Source of the DNA: Litorimonas cladophorae | Lineage (GTDB): Bacteria; Pseudomonadota; Alphaproteobacteria; Caulobacterales; Maricaulaceae | Direction: 5' to 3' | Length of the DNA stretch: 64,000 nt | NCBI RefSeq assembly: GCF_014652455.1 | Contig: NZ_BMYV01000002.1 | Coordinates: forward strand, 434,001-498,000 | Shown here: positions 1 through 9,180 of the stretch, in pieces | Layout of the letters: each line of letters begins with the position of its first letter | Numbering within the stretch: position 1 is the stretch's first letter | Program-made: the position numbers and the translations under genes | The notes under the pieces: generated by a model | Told to the model about the DNA's origin: nothing | The model's database searches: none | The model's input: only the letters and a program-made list of their open reading frames with translations

Positions 1-1307
1 GTGGTGGTAAGGGCGGCGGATTAGGTGCGTGGACGGCCGGATTGTCCTACGCCGCGTCAACAAGTTCGGCTTGGGTTCTGCTGGGTTTCACAGGCATTGT
101 CTTCACACAAGGCGCTGTTGGGCTCTGGCTCGTGCCGGGGATTTTTGGTGGCTATCTTATGACATGGCTCGTGATGGGGCCGCGTCTGAACGCTGAAACG
201 GCAGCCAAAGGCCACATTACGATCGTGGATTTCATCACGGATGGAATGGCGGGAAAAGCCAAGCGTTTGACGGGCTTGCTTTGCGCGGCGCTCATCCTCT
301 TTTGTTTCGTTTTTTATATCTCTAGCCAATTCCAAGCCGCAGGGAATGCGCTGGATGAAGTCTTTGGCTTGGGCGTGGCCGAAGCCGTCCTCTTGGGCGC
401 GGCTGTGATTGTCGCCTATTGCTTACTCGGTGGGTTTTGGGCCGCCAGTGTAACAGATGCCTTGCAAGCAGGCGTAATGATGCTTGCCTGCATCCTTGTG
501 CCTCTGGCGACTGTTTCAGCCGCTGGCGGAATTGGTGCGGTGATTGAGACACTTCACGCGACCGAGCCCCATGATTATTTCAGCTTCACAAATGGTTCGG
601 CAGGCATGGCAGGTATTGGCGTCGCGATGGGTCTGCTTGGCACAGGATTGGGCGCGTTAGGTCAGCCACAATTACTGAACCGCATCATGTCTGTCCGCAC
701 CGACCGCGAGCGTAAGCAAGCCGCCGCCATAACAATTGGCTGGGGCGTGATCATTTATTCAGGTCTCATCTGTTTGGCCTTTGCCGGACGAGCGTTGAAA
801 GTGGACACTGGCGGCGAGAGTTTGTTTTTCGCGGCCGCGCAAAATTATCTGCCGCCCGTGGTTGCGGGTGTTGTCATTGCTGCGGTTCTCTCGGCCGTCA
901 TGTCGACCGTCGACAGTTTGTTGCTTGCGGCGGCATCCGCAGTCTCTCACGATAGCGGCATTCAATATTCAGATCCAAAACGGGGGCTTCTGTATGGTCG
1001 CTTGGCAATGATTGGCGTCGCGGTCATCGCCGTGATTATGACCCTAACCTTACCCAAAGATATTTTCACGCGTGTTTTGTTTTCTTGGGTGGCCTTAGGC
1101 GCGGCCTTCGGTCCTGTGATCCTCGTCAAATGTCTTGGGATGAAAGTTCGCGATATATTCATTTTCGCCGCGATTGTTGCAGGGTTTAGCATTGCGGTGA
1201 TCGCTTATAATATCGCTGGACCCTTGGCAGATGTGATTGAGAAATGGGCGAGTTGGATCATCGGCTTTGCGATTTTATTCGCGGGAAGGACACCTCGGCC
1301 TATTTAA
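1..1307 (+). CDS. Sodium:solute symporter (PutP/SSS family), 5'-truncated by window edge
   Basis: C-terminal part (about 434 residues visible, reading frame open from base 3) of a sodium/solute symporter of the SSS family, the group that includes proline and pantothenate carriers. The first visible residues (GGKGGGLGAWTAGLSYAAS) match the glycine-rich early segment of SSS proteins, and the rest is a run of hydrophobic helices with the characteristic LSAVMSTVDSLLLAAASAVSHD segment at about residues 300-320. It would act in the inner membrane, coupling Na+ entry to uptake of a small organic solute; the substrate cannot be told from sequence. Its stop overlaps by 8 nt the end of the convergent amine oxidase gene. 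The true start lies left of the window, so the TTG at 42 should not be taken as the start. Confidence 0.9.
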   Translation, partial: GGKGGGLGAWTAGLSYAASTSSAWVLLGFTGIVFTQGAVGLWLVPGIFGGYLMTWLVMGPRLNAETAAKGHITIVDFITDGMAGKAKRLTGLLCAALILFCFVFYISSQFQAAGNALDEVFGLGVAEAVLLGAAVIVAYCLLGGFWAASVTDALQAGVMMLACILVPLATVSAAGGIGAVIETLHATEPHDYFSFTNGSAGMAGIGVAMGLLGTGLGALGQPQLLNRIMSVRTDRERKQAAAITIGWGVIIYSGLICLAFAGRALKVDTGGESLFFAAAQNYLPPVVAGVVIAAVLSAVMSTVDSLLLAAASAVSHDSGIQYSDPKRGLLYGRLAMIGVAVIAVIMTLTLPKDIFTRVLFSWVALGAAFGPVILVKCLGMKVRDIFIFAAIVAGFSIAVIAYNIAGPLADVIEKWASWIIGFAILFAGRTPRPI

Positions 1308-2487
1308 TTAAACGCGCGCAAACTGTTTCCGCAGACTCCATCGCGGCTTCCATACCCAGTGCTGTCACGCCCAGATGTGCGCCCGCGAAATGAAGCCGTC
1401 CGACAGGCTCACCCATGGTCGCGGCCCATTGCGCAATCTGCTCTGGTGCCCAATCCATATAGGCCCCGCCCGAGGCGTGATTATTTTTGGTCCAGTCGAC
1501 CACATTCAGAATATCAATAGCGGCATAGGTTGAGGGTCGCAGACGCGCGAGTTCCGCACGGAAACGCTGATAGAGCCCCGCACCGCCATCCTGATAAAGG
1601 CTCGCCAAACCCGCGCCGCGAATAGAGGCGCGAAATAATCCCGTGGGCATGCCATCGGCGTCGCGGCTGGCCGTGACTTGGGAAATAGGTCCATCAGTCC
1701 ACATATCGGCAGGTAGGTGATCTTTTGTCCAGAATTGCGATATCGCACGAAAATGGACTTGAACTATTTGCACATATGGCAAGCGGGCGATAGCGGCTTT
1801 CTGTACTGCGGGGATGGGCGCGTTGACCTTCAATTGCCGCAATGCGCCAAATGGCAGGGTGCAAATCATTTCAGGAGCACGCCAAACTCGCCCCGTATGA
1901 TCGGTCGCCGTGACGAGGCTGTCCGAAACCTCCAACGCCTTGATATAGGATTTCAATATAGGTGCGCGAGGCAGTTTTTTCGCCATAGCTTCGGGAAGAC
2001 GCTGTGCGCCCCCATCGATAGAAAACGTCGCCTCACTAAAGGGATTGAAATGTTGGGCGAAGATGTTTCGCCTTTGCTCTTTGCTCTCAACAACTTGATC
2101 ATCTGCCCAGTAGCCAGTTTTATTGGATACGTCTGCGTTTGGGGTTGCAATCAAACCAAGGCGTGATGTCGCGTCTAGAATGCGTTTGTAGGTCGTGTTA
2201 ATTAATTCTCCACCGCCCTCGGTAAAGCCGTCTCCGTGATCCAACGTAAATAACCGTCCGCCGACGCGGTCATTGGCCTCTAGCACCACGACGTCGCGGC
2301 CCACTTTGGTTAAGAGATACGCGGCGTGCAGACCCGCAAGGCCTGCACCCAAAATGATGATGTCAGCGTCATAGTTTTTACGCGGATCTGTTGATTTAGG
2401 CGTACAGGCGACAACAGCTGTTGCGCCCAGCCCGACCAAGGCATTTCGGCGGTTGACCGTCGCTTGGGCCTTGGGTTTGAATGGCAC
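1300..2487 (-). CDS. Flavin-containing amine oxidase, exported (Tat/lipobox-like N-terminus)
   Basis: 395-residue FAD-dependent amine oxidoreductase. A Rossmann FAD motif (ILGAGLAGLHAAYLL, about residues 46-60) is followed by an acidic strand end and GGRL (VLEANDRVGGRL), and the C-terminal FAD-contacting segment is LHFAGAHLGVTALGMEAAMESA. The first 35 residues carry a twin arginine (NRRNALVGLGATAVVAC) and a possible lipobox ending in Cys, so Tat export, perhaps as a lipoprotein, is inferred. The enzyme probably oxidises an amine or a related substrate with O2; the substrate is unknown. The GTG start lies inside TAGTG, overlapping by 1 nt the stop of the upstream acyl-CoA ligase gene, so the two are translationally coupled. 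Confidence 0.85.
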   Translation of the reverse strand: MPFKPKAQATVNRRNALVGLGATAVVACTPKSTDPRKNYDADIIILGAGLAGLHAAYLLTKVGRDVVVLEANDRVGGRLFTLDHGDGFTEGGGELINTTYKRILDATSRLGLIATPNADVSNKTGYWADDQVVESKEQRRNIFAQHFNPFSEATFSIDGGAQRLPEAMAKKLPRAPILKSYIKALEVSDSLVTATDHTGRVWRAPEMICTLPFGALRQLKVNAPIPAVQKAAIARLPYVQIVQVHFRAISQFWTKDHLPADMWTDGPISQVTASRDADGMPTGLFRASIRGAGLASLYQDGGAGLYQRFRAELARLRPSTYAAIDILNVVDWTKNNHASGGAYMDWAPEQIAQWAATMGEPVGRLHFAGAHLGVTALGMEAAMESAETVCARLIK

Positions 2488-4160
2488 TAGGCAGATTCCA
2501 TAGCGGCGGCGCGAAGTTTCTTTTTGTCTATTTTTCCGACAGGCGTCAGCGGGATTTCATCAACGAAGACGATCCGTTTGGGCACTTTATAGGCCGCCAT
2601 ATTTTCGCGGATCCACGCGAGTAATTCGGTGCGAAGACTATCTTCCGCTTTGTCACGATAGTCAGGTGAAAGCGCGACATAGAGGTTGACGATATCATTT
2701 CCAGGGCGCCGTGTGTCGGGTGTACCGATGATGGCAGAACTGGCGACCATGGGTAGGCTGGCGAGCTTGTCTTCGACCTCAACGGAGAAGACTTTGAACC
2801 CACCCACAACCAACATGTCTTTGGCGCGATCACAAAGGAAGACGTAACCTTCCTCATCCATATATCCCACGTCGCCCGTGAACATCCATCGTTCACCCTC
2901 AATCATGCGAACGGCGCGGGCGCTTTCTTCGGGTAAATCCAAATAACCTTTCATGAGCTGTGGCCCGGCCGAACAAATCTCGCCAGCTTCGCCAAAGGGC
3001 ATATCCTTCAGTCCTGTTTCGACATCTCGAATTCGGATTTTGGCGCCTGCACAAGGCAAGCCGACAGAGCCTGCTTTCGGCGCGACGACAGGATTGGAGG
3101 TGTGACAGGGGCCCGTTTCGGTCATACCGAAAATATCTGACATGACAGGGCGGCCGATAATATTGGTGACGGCATCTTGGGTGGCGCGTGTCATGGGTGC
3201 GGCACCCGAAGAGGCCATCTCAACGCGGGAAAAATCCACTTCAGCAAATTTTGGGTTGGCCACCAACATATCATAAAGAGCGGGCACGGCGGCAATGCGT
3301 GTCGGCGGTCTGGATTTCATCGCGTCGCAAATACGGTCCGTGTCGCGTGGGTCAGGCAAGCACTCGTAGGACCCACCCGTGACAAAGGCCATCAGGCAGA
3401 AACAAAGCCCTGCGATATGGAAAAGCGGAAATGCCGACACAAAAATTTCATCGCCGACTCTAATTTCAGGGGCTAACGCCAAAACTTGTATTGGGTTGTG
3501 CAATAATGTGCTGTGGGACAGCTCGGCACCCTTAGGTTTACCCGTGGTTCCGCCCGTATATTGAATCATGAAGGTGTCTTGCGGGTCGACAGGGACGGTT
3601 TCAAAGCTTTTGGATGCGCTTTCAAAGATTGAATTAAATGACACTGCTTTCAGCTGCGGTAGATTTGGCAAAGCGACCTCTGGCGCGTCAAGCATATCGC
3701 GTGCGCCGCAGATCACGACAGCCTGAAGGCAATCGGGCGCATTCATTGCCGACACGGCTGGGCCAAGGGCTTCGAAACTCATTAGGACTTTTATGCGGGC
3801 ATCCGCGACTTGATGTGCCAATTCTGGCGGTGCGAGCAAAGGTGAAACGCCCGATCCAATTGCACCCAGTTTCGAGATTGCGACAAGACCCAAATAATAT
3901 TGCGGGAGGTTCGGCATGTGCAAGCCGACGACATCACCGCGGCCGACTCCTAAATCAGAGAGCGCATTGGCCAGTTGATTGGCGGCTGCATTAACTTGCC
4001 CATAGGTCCAACTTCGAGAGAAATAATGTAGGGCAGCCGCGTCGGGTCTAACGCGCGCGTGTTCTTCCAGGTAATCGGCTAAGCTGCGGTTTGCTGGGGC
4101 TGTGATTTTCACGCCGATCTTTTCATATGTGGCTAACCAAGGAGTTTTCAACGCGCTCAT
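2487..4160 (-). CDS. AMP-dependent acyl-CoA synthetase/ligase (FadD-like)
   Basis: 557-residue member of the ANL superfamily, which adenylates a carboxylic acid with ATP and transfers it to CoA. The P-loop-like A3 motif YTGGTTGKPKG lies at residues 201-211, the A5 motif FGMTETG follows, the A7 motif TGDVGYMDEEGYVF precedes the hinge DRAKDMLVVGGFKV, and the A10 catalytic lysine motif TPVGKIDKKKLR is at the C-terminus. Length and motifs fit medium- or long-chain fatty acid or aryl-acid CoA ligases; the acid is not identifiable. First gene of a two-gene minus-strand operon with the amine oxidase. Confidence 0.92.
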   Translation of the reverse strand: MSALKTPWLATYEKIGVKITAPANRSLADYLEEHARVRPDAAALHYFSRSWTYGQVNAAANQLANALSDLGVGRGDVVGLHMPNLPQYYLGLVAISKLGAIGSGVSPLLAPPELAHQVADARIKVLMSFEALGPAVSAMNAPDCLQAVVICGARDMLDAPEVALPNLPQLKAVSFNSIFESASKSFETVPVDPQDTFMIQYTGGTTGKPKGAELSHSTLLHNPIQVLALAPEIRVGDEIFVSAFPLFHIAGLCFCLMAFVTGGSYECLPDPRDTDRICDAMKSRPPTRIAAVPALYDMLVANPKFAEVDFSRVEMASSGAAPMTRATQDAVTNIIGRPVMSDIFGMTETGPCHTSNPVVAPKAGSVGLPCAGAKIRIRDVETGLKDMPFGEAGEICSAGPQLMKGYLDLPEESARAVRMIEGERWMFTGDVGYMDEEGYVFLCDRAKDMLVVGGFKVFSVEVEDKLASLPMVASSAIIGTPDTRRPGNDIVNLYVALSPDYRDKAEDSLRTELLAWIRENMAAYKVPKRIVFVDEIPLTPVGKIDKKKLRAAAMESA

Positions 4161-4253
4161 AAGTGTCCTCTGAATTTCCGCTCTCGTGAGAGATTTCCAA
4201 AGTGTCTTTCATCATCTTTCCACAGCCTGCAAGCCCGCGTATTCATGCGGGGA

Positions 4254-5756
4254 TTAACCCGCCTTTGAAATATCCTCAAAAGGCGCAATAGCTTCAGACG
4301 CGATCAATGCTTTTGCGCGCGTTAAATCGTCAACAAAGCTCCGATATTCAGAATCACGTGTCGGACCTTCGCGCAAACGCAGCAGGTAACTCGGGTGGAC
4401 AGTTGGCAGGATAATTTCGCCAGACTTGCTTCGTACTATTGTCCCCCGCACGGCCTTTAACGTTCCCGTATAACCTGAGAGAGACCGAAGCGCGGTTTTG
4501 CCTAAAGCCAGAATGACGACCGGTTTGACGAATTGACGCTCCAGATCGAGCCAAGGCCCACATTGTTGAATCTCATAGGTGCTGGGCGATTTGTGAATGC
4601 GGGATTTTCCGCGCGGAACAAATTTAAAATGCTTCACAGCATTCGTCACGTAGAGGTCATCTCGGGCCAGTCCGGCCTCCGTTAGCGCTTGGTTCAGAAG
4701 GTTTCCTGCCGGACCCACAAAAGGGCGTCCGCGTAAATCTTCGGTATCGCCAGGCTGTTCTCCGACTAACATCAACCGCGCATCAACGGGGCCTTCGCCA
4801 AAGACGGTCTGGGTTGCGCAGCTATGTAACGAGCAATTTGTACACCGCGCCGCCGCCGATGCCGCATCGGCAAGTGATCTGATCTTCGCGGGTAATTCTT
4901 GGCGCGCATAGACATCGGGTTTGATTTTATCTGTCAAAAGATGCGGCTTGGTTTCGGGGCGCGACATGAATCCGGATTGGCGCAATTCGGCCTGCTGGAG
5001 AAGTTGCGGAATGACCTTCGCTTCTGGGAGGTTCTTCCAATATTTCTTCGGCATTTCCGACATCATCGCCCCAATTTTGACGCGGGACGGGTTAAAGATG
5101 GAGCTATAATAAGTCGTCCAAGCAGCTTCAGTTGTGTCTGAGGTCGGCGCTTCGGATTTTTCTACAGGCGGCGAGAATTTCAGGTCTGAACCATCCCAAT
5201 GCGAGCAGCCGTAAGGCGTTAATATAGACCAATCCATACCGGTAAAACGTCGCGCGAAAAACGCCGCCGTCAGTTCGACAATGCGATGGTCGGGTTCAAA
5301 CCACGCGCAAAAAATTTCGCGCGGCTCACCGACTGTTTCCCGCTCGCCCACTTTTTTAAATCGGACAAAAGCATGCATTTTATGGCGGTCACGACCTATC
5401 GCGCGATCAGCATCGCGCACCCAATTCGCGCTTGTGAAGAGCGGGTCATCCAAGGCTAGCGGGTCTGTTTGTAGGCGCAGCATTAGAGCATAGAGATGAT
5501 GAAACCGGGCCGGGTCGCGATGACACAATACACGTTCACAAAGGCTGAGGTGTGATTTGGAGATACGCACAGGATATTCGGCATTCGACTTGGGTGTCTT
5601 AATGGGCACAGCCGCCATATCCGAAAATAAATCTGTACGCGCCTCACCCACACGCCAGAGCAATGACCCCGATCGAACACGCGCCGCCAGAAAAGGCCGC
5701 ACGCTTTCGCGCCATAGTGTTAGATCGGTCTCGTGGGAAAGCGTAATACGCTTCAT
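4254..5756 (-). CDS. UdgX-family uracil-DNA binding protein fused to DUF4130-type domain
   Basis: 500-residue two-domain protein. The N-terminal half (about 1-240) resembles the DUF4130 putative DNA metabolism domain; the C-terminal half is a family 4/5-like uracil-DNA glycosylase with an Fe-S cysteine cluster (CTNCSLHSC, 305-313), the motif GEQPGD (332-337), and HPSYLLR (454-460). The UdgX-specific loop is present as KSRIH (384-388); in characterised UdgX (KRRIH) the His forms a covalent bond with the uracil site in DNA. It should therefore recognise uracil in DNA and trap it rather than simply excise it. Start ATG overlaps the radical SAM stop by 4 nt (ATGA), and that partner is the usual neighbour of this fusion type. 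Confidence 0.88.
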   Translation of the reverse strand: MKRITLSHETDLTLWRESVRPFLAARVRSGSLLWRVGEARTDLFSDMAAVPIKTPKSNAEYPVRISKSHLSLCERVLCHRDPARFHHLYALMLRLQTDPLALDDPLFTSANWVRDADRAIGRDRHKMHAFVRFKKVGERETVGEPREIFCAWFEPDHRIVELTAAFFARRFTGMDWSILTPYGCSHWDGSDLKFSPPVEKSEAPTSDTTEAAWTTYYSSIFNPSRVKIGAMMSEMPKKYWKNLPEAKVIPQLLQQAELRQSGFMSRPETKPHLLTDKIKPDVYARQELPAKIRSLADAASAAARCTNCSLHSCATQTVFGEGPVDARLMLVGEQPGDTEDLRGRPFVGPAGNLLNQALTEAGLARDDLYVTNAVKHFKFVPRGKSRIHKSPSTYEIQQCGPWLDLERQFVKPVVILALGKTALRSLSGYTGTLKAVRGTIVRSKSGEIILPTVHPSYLLRLREGPTRDSEYRSFVDDLTRAKALIASEAIAPFEDISKAG

Positions 5757-6991
5757 AGCAGTAAGAGTTGTTCGGGCGCGGGGGCAAAAGCTTGACGCAA
5801 AGATGGACTGTCGAGCAAGCTTCCCGGCGTCCAGTCAGAGGTTTCTATAAAGGCCTTGGAGATTTTAATCGATCGCGCAATCGTTTTGACATCTGCCAAC
5901 CGCAAACGCGTCTGCCGCCGCGCGCGCAGAATACGTTCAACCGATTTCAACCCAAGCCCTGGTACACGGACAAGCTGTTCCTTCGTGGCGCGATTAACGT
6001 CAACGGGAAAGCCCGCGCGATGGGTGAGAGCCCAACTCAGTTTTGGATCAATATCCAAATCAAGCATACCATTTTTGCGGTCTTCAAATATTTCTGACGT
6101 TTCGAAACCATAAAACCGCAGCAGCCAATCTGCCTGATAAAGCCGGTGCTCGCGCATCAATGGGGGCTTCACGAGCGGCAGATCTTTTGACGCGTCCTGA
6201 ATGGGAGAGAAGGCTGAGTAATAGACGCGCTTGAGTTTATAGCTGGAATAAAGTGACGTTGAGGACGTCATGATATCGGCATCCGTACTTGCATCTGCGC
6301 CAACTATCATTTGCGTGGATTGACCCGCAGGCGAAAATTTGGGCGGACGATGGTTCGAGCGTTCTTTCTTGTCGGGGCGGTGATCTTCAATGCTCTGTCT
6401 TACACCCGCCATCGCTGTTTTGATTGTGAGCGTTGATTTTTCAGGTGCGTAGGATTGCAGCGCGGCTTCGGTTGGGAGTTCAATATTGATAGACAAACGA
6501 TCCGATAAAAGTCCCGCTTGTTTAATCAAAAGCGGGTCCGCCTCTGGAATTGTTTTGAGATGGATATAGCCTTTGAATTTATGGTCTTCTCGCAGCTTCC
6601 GCGCGATCTCGACCATTTGTTCCATGGTGTAATCGGAGCTACGGATAATGCCGGAGGATAGGAATAGCCCTTCGATGTAATTGCGTTTGTAGAAATCGAG
6701 CGTCAATTTTACAACTTCATCGACCGAAAACCGGGCCCGCTCCACATTAGAACTGACGCGGTTCACGCAGTAGCGGCAATCATAAATGCAGAAATTCGTC
6801 ATCAGAATTTTCAACAAACTGATGCAACGCCCATCTGGCGCGTAGGAATGACAAATGCCCATGCCTTCGGTTGAACCTATCCCCCCCGAAGACAGGCTGT
6901 TCTTCCGCGTTGTCGAGGAAGACGCGCAGGACGCATCATATTTTGCGGCATCCGCAAGAATGCTGAGTCTATCAATAAGTGTTTTTGCCAT
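5753..6991 (-). CDS. Putative DNA modification/repair radical SAM protein (UDG-linked)
   Basis: About 412 residues. The radical SAM cluster motif is CIYDCRYC (Cys 68, 72, 75), preceded by the family-typical LADAAKYDASCASSS segment, and the C-terminus carries a helix-hairpin-helix DNA-binding stretch (VNRATKEQLVRVPGLGLKSV). This is the radical SAM family that co-occurs with UDG/DUF4130 fusions; its reaction is unknown but a role in DNA base modification or repair is inferred from the partner. I place the start at the ATG at 6991, because homologous proteins begin near KLxxLADAAKYD; an upstream in-frame TTG at 7027 would add 12 residues with no family support. Translationally coupled to the UdgX gene. 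Confidence 0.87.
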   Translation of the reverse strand: MAKTLIDRLSILADAAKYDASCASSSTTRKNSLSSGGIGSTEGMGICHSYAPDGRCISLLKILMTNFCIYDCRYCVNRVSSNVERARFSVDEVVKLTLDFYKRNYIEGLFLSSGIIRSSDYTMEQMVEIARKLREDHKFKGYIHLKTIPEADPLLIKQAGLLSDRLSINIELPTEAALQSYAPEKSTLTIKTAMAGVRQSIEDHRPDKKERSNHRPPKFSPAGQSTQMIVGADASTDADIMTSSTSLYSSYKLKRVYYSAFSPIQDASKDLPLVKPPLMREHRLYQADWLLRFYGFETSEIFEDRKNGMLDLDIDPKLSWALTHRAGFPVDVNRATKEQLVRVPGLGLKSVERILRARRQTRLRLADVKTIARSIKISKAFIETSDWTPGSLLDSPSLRQAFAPAPEQLLLL

Positions 6992-7072
6992 GGTGCGAAC
7001 ATACCATGAACATTTACCGCGTTGCAATGCGAATAAGCGCGAGTTTCTGACGCATTACATGTCCTAAACGCG

Positions 7073-7885
7073 CTAGTCGGAGCTGAAATCCGCATACCTG
7101 TTTTGATAATTCGCAAGCTCAATCAGTGCGCCTTCATCCTTTAATGTGATCAGCGTTCTAGCCGGGCGTTCGATGAGGCCTTCTTGGGTCATCCAAGTTA
7201 ACGTACGTGAGATGTGTACGGCAGTAAGACCAATACAATCGGCTAAAAGACTTTGAACCATTGGCAGGTTAAAAGTCAGTGAGTTCCCATTCTCACCGTC
7301 ATGATAGAGAGATGTTAAACGCTCTCTATTGGCGATCTCCAAGAGGAAATGCGCAACGCGGGCCTTTGGGCGTTGTCGAGCGATGGTTTTTAGACGATCC
7401 ATAAGTATAAGATGACTGAGCGTATTCACAGCTTGTAGATGCCGCGCCAAACGCGGGTGTCGTCCCGTAAATTCCATCATTAGCATTGGTGAAATTTCGA
7501 TGAGATGCGCTGTCGTCAGGGCCCTCACAGTGAAATGATTGTCGCCCCCCGATAAGGTCTCGAAACCGATGAAATCACCAGCTTGGAAAATATCATATAC
7601 CTGCCGATCTCGCCCGGCTGTCCCTGAGTATGCATAAAGCCAGCCCGAGACGACAATGAAAAATCGAGGCTCTGGGGCAGGCGTTTCAACCAAGCGCTCT
7701 TCTTTTCCAACAGTATGACGTGTTGAAGGTACCTGGCTCAGGCCGGTTAAATTATCCGCCGTTAAAGACGTTAGTTTTGTCAGTTTTCTGAAGACGGAAA
7801 TGTCGAAGGTGGTCGGCGGCAGGGAGAGAGTGTCAGGGTTCATTTCTGTATTGGTTGATGCAAACGTCTTTCTGCAAAATAGCAT
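7073..7885 (-). CDS. Crp/Fnr-family transcriptional regulator
   Basis: 270-residue regulator with an N-terminal cyclic-nucleotide-binding-like beta-barrel (VVSGWLYAYSGTAGRDRQVYDIFQAGDFIGF) and a C-terminal winged helix with the recognition helix IGLTAVHISRTLTWMTQEGLI. It lacks an Fnr-type N-terminal cysteine cluster, so its signal is unlikely to be an Fe-S cluster; the ligand is unknown. The start at 7885 is ATG; a second ATG at 7843 (MNPDTLSL) would remove 14 residues and neither has a clear Shine-Dalgarno. Shares the HVSRTL-type helix with the second Crp/Fnr gene at 43569-44312. Confidence 0.88.
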   Translation of the reverse strand: MLFCRKTFASTNTEMNPDTLSLPPTTFDISVFRKLTKLTSLTADNLTGLSQVPSTRHTVGKEERLVETPAPEPRFFIVVSGWLYAYSGTAGRDRQVYDIFQAGDFIGFETLSGGDNHFTVRALTTAHLIEISPMLMMEFTGRHPRLARHLQAVNTLSHLILMDRLKTIARQRPKARVAHFLLEIANRERLTSLYHDGENGNSLTFNLPMVQSLLADCIGLTAVHISRTLTWMTQEGLIERPARTLITLKDEGALIELANYQNRYADFSSD

Positions 7886-8056
7886 AATCCGCTTTATGAC
7901 CGAGGTCGGGCGTGACGTAATTTAGCATTTTATAACATAGTCATAGCTTTTAAAAACAGGCCTCACCCGCGATATCCTGACGCGCTCGGATATCTGTGTT
8001 GAGCCTCGCTCTTGAAAGGGCTTTCTCATTAGGCGCGAGCCGACTACACCTAATTT

Positions 8057-8998
8057 ATGATAGATTTGATCCCAGGGTATCGAGTGGGCCTCGCCCATGA
8101 TGCAGATGTGCGCACAGGCGTCACCGTCATCTTGCCCGATGCACCCGCACGGGCCGCAGTTGATGTCCGTGGTGGTGGGCCTGGTACACGCGAAATTTCG
8201 GCGCTTCAGGACGGCGGTCTGATCGAGCACGTCCATGCCATTGTTTTGTCAGGAGGCTCCGTTTACGGCCTAAGTGCGGCAGATGCCGTAACGCGATGGT
8301 TAGGCGCGCAGCAGATCGGATTTGCGGCAGGCCCTCCACCGATTCCAGTTAGTCCAATCGTGCCGTCCGCTATTCTTTTCGACAATGCGAATGGCGGTGA
8401 CAAAGCGTGGGGCATGGATCCGCCGTTTCAATCGCTGGCCCTACAGGCCTGCGTGGTCGCAAACACTAAAGTCGGGGAAGGCGCGGTCGGGGCAGGATAT
8501 GGCGCGACGGCAGGGCTGTATTCAGGTGGATTAGGTCTCGCGACGGAAACTGTGAATGGGGTATCTGTGCAAGCGATTATCGCGGCCAATCCCGTCGGAT
8601 CGCCTTTTCTACCTGGCACGCGTTGCCCGCATGCGTGGACCTATGAACGGAGCGGGGAATTTGATGGCGTGCGACCACCTGCGGATTATACTTGGTCAGA
8701 GCCTGAAGACACAAAACTCGCATTCCTCAAGAGCGCGGGGCAATCGACCGTCATTGGTGCAATCATGACAGACGCGGCCTTGTCTCAGAAACAGCTGAAA
8801 CGGCTTGCGATTATGGCGCAGGATGGGATCGCGATGTCTGTGCAGCCTTCGCATACCCCATTGGATGGGGATACGCTGTTCGCGTTGAGTGTGGGCGGAG
8901 CGACTTGCGAAGGGCCTGTTGCGTTGGCCGATCTTGGAGCGGCGGCTGCGCGGGCGGTGGCTCGGGCCCTGACACGGGGGGTTCTGGCGGCGCGATAA
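8057..8998 (+). CDS. P1-family (S58, DmpA-like) peptidase
   Basis: 313-residue member of the DmpA/L-aminopeptidase-D-esterase family, Ntn-like hydrolases that self-cleave into two chains. Seen: the N-terminal PGYRVGLAHDADVRTGVTVI segment, LSGGSVYGLSAADAVTRWL (64-82), and VGAGYGATAGLYSGGLGLATE (144-164) at the expected self-cleavage region. In most relatives the glycines of that region (GGLG) are followed by Ser or Thr, the presumed nucleophile; here Leu161 follows, with Thr163 two residues on. Activity is therefore uncertain. Likely cytoplasmic, as no signal peptide is seen. Divergent from the Crp/Fnr gene, with about 170 nt between them. Confidence 0.85.
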   Translation: MIDLIPGYRVGLAHDADVRTGVTVILPDAPARAAVDVRGGGPGTREISALQDGGLIEHVHAIVLSGGSVYGLSAADAVTRWLGAQQIGFAAGPPPIPVSPIVPSAILFDNANGGDKAWGMDPPFQSLALQACVVANTKVGEGAVGAGYGATAGLYSGGLGLATETVNGVSVQAIIAANPVGSPFLPGTRCPHAWTYERSGEFDGVRPPADYTWSEPEDTKLAFLKSAGQSTVIGAIMTDAALSQKQLKRLAIMAQDGIAMSVQPSHTPLDGDTLFALSVGGATCEGPVALADLGAAAARAVARALTRGVLAAR

Positions 8999-9103
8999 GC
9001 CGTCTCTACATAGCGGCTTTCATTATAGCTGAAAAAAGCCGCAAAAACTTCTTGCAGGCTGCGACATTTTCCGCTTAAAGGCGCGCTCGCTCACAAGGCG
9101 TAC

Positions 9104-9180
9104 GCACTGGTAGCTCAGTTGGATAGAGTACTTGACTACGAATCAAGGGGTCGGGGGTTCGAATCCTCCCCAGTGCGCCA
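9104..9180 (+). tRNA. tRNA-Arg (anticodon ACG)
   Basis: 77-nt cloverleaf. The acceptor stem GCACTGG pairs with CCAGTGC, the D-arm holds AGCTCAGTTGGATAGAGT, the anticodon stem CTTGA/TCAAG frames loop CTACGAA (anticodon ACG, positions 34-36), and the T-arm contains GGTTCGAATCC. CCA is encoded. Decodes CGN arginine codons after A34-to-I editing. Confidence 0.97.

Noticed and set aside
9014-9043. Hairpin GCGGCTTT/AAAGCCGC after the P1 peptidase gene as a terminator
   Set aside because: The stem is present but no T-tract follows on either strand, so termination is not supported.
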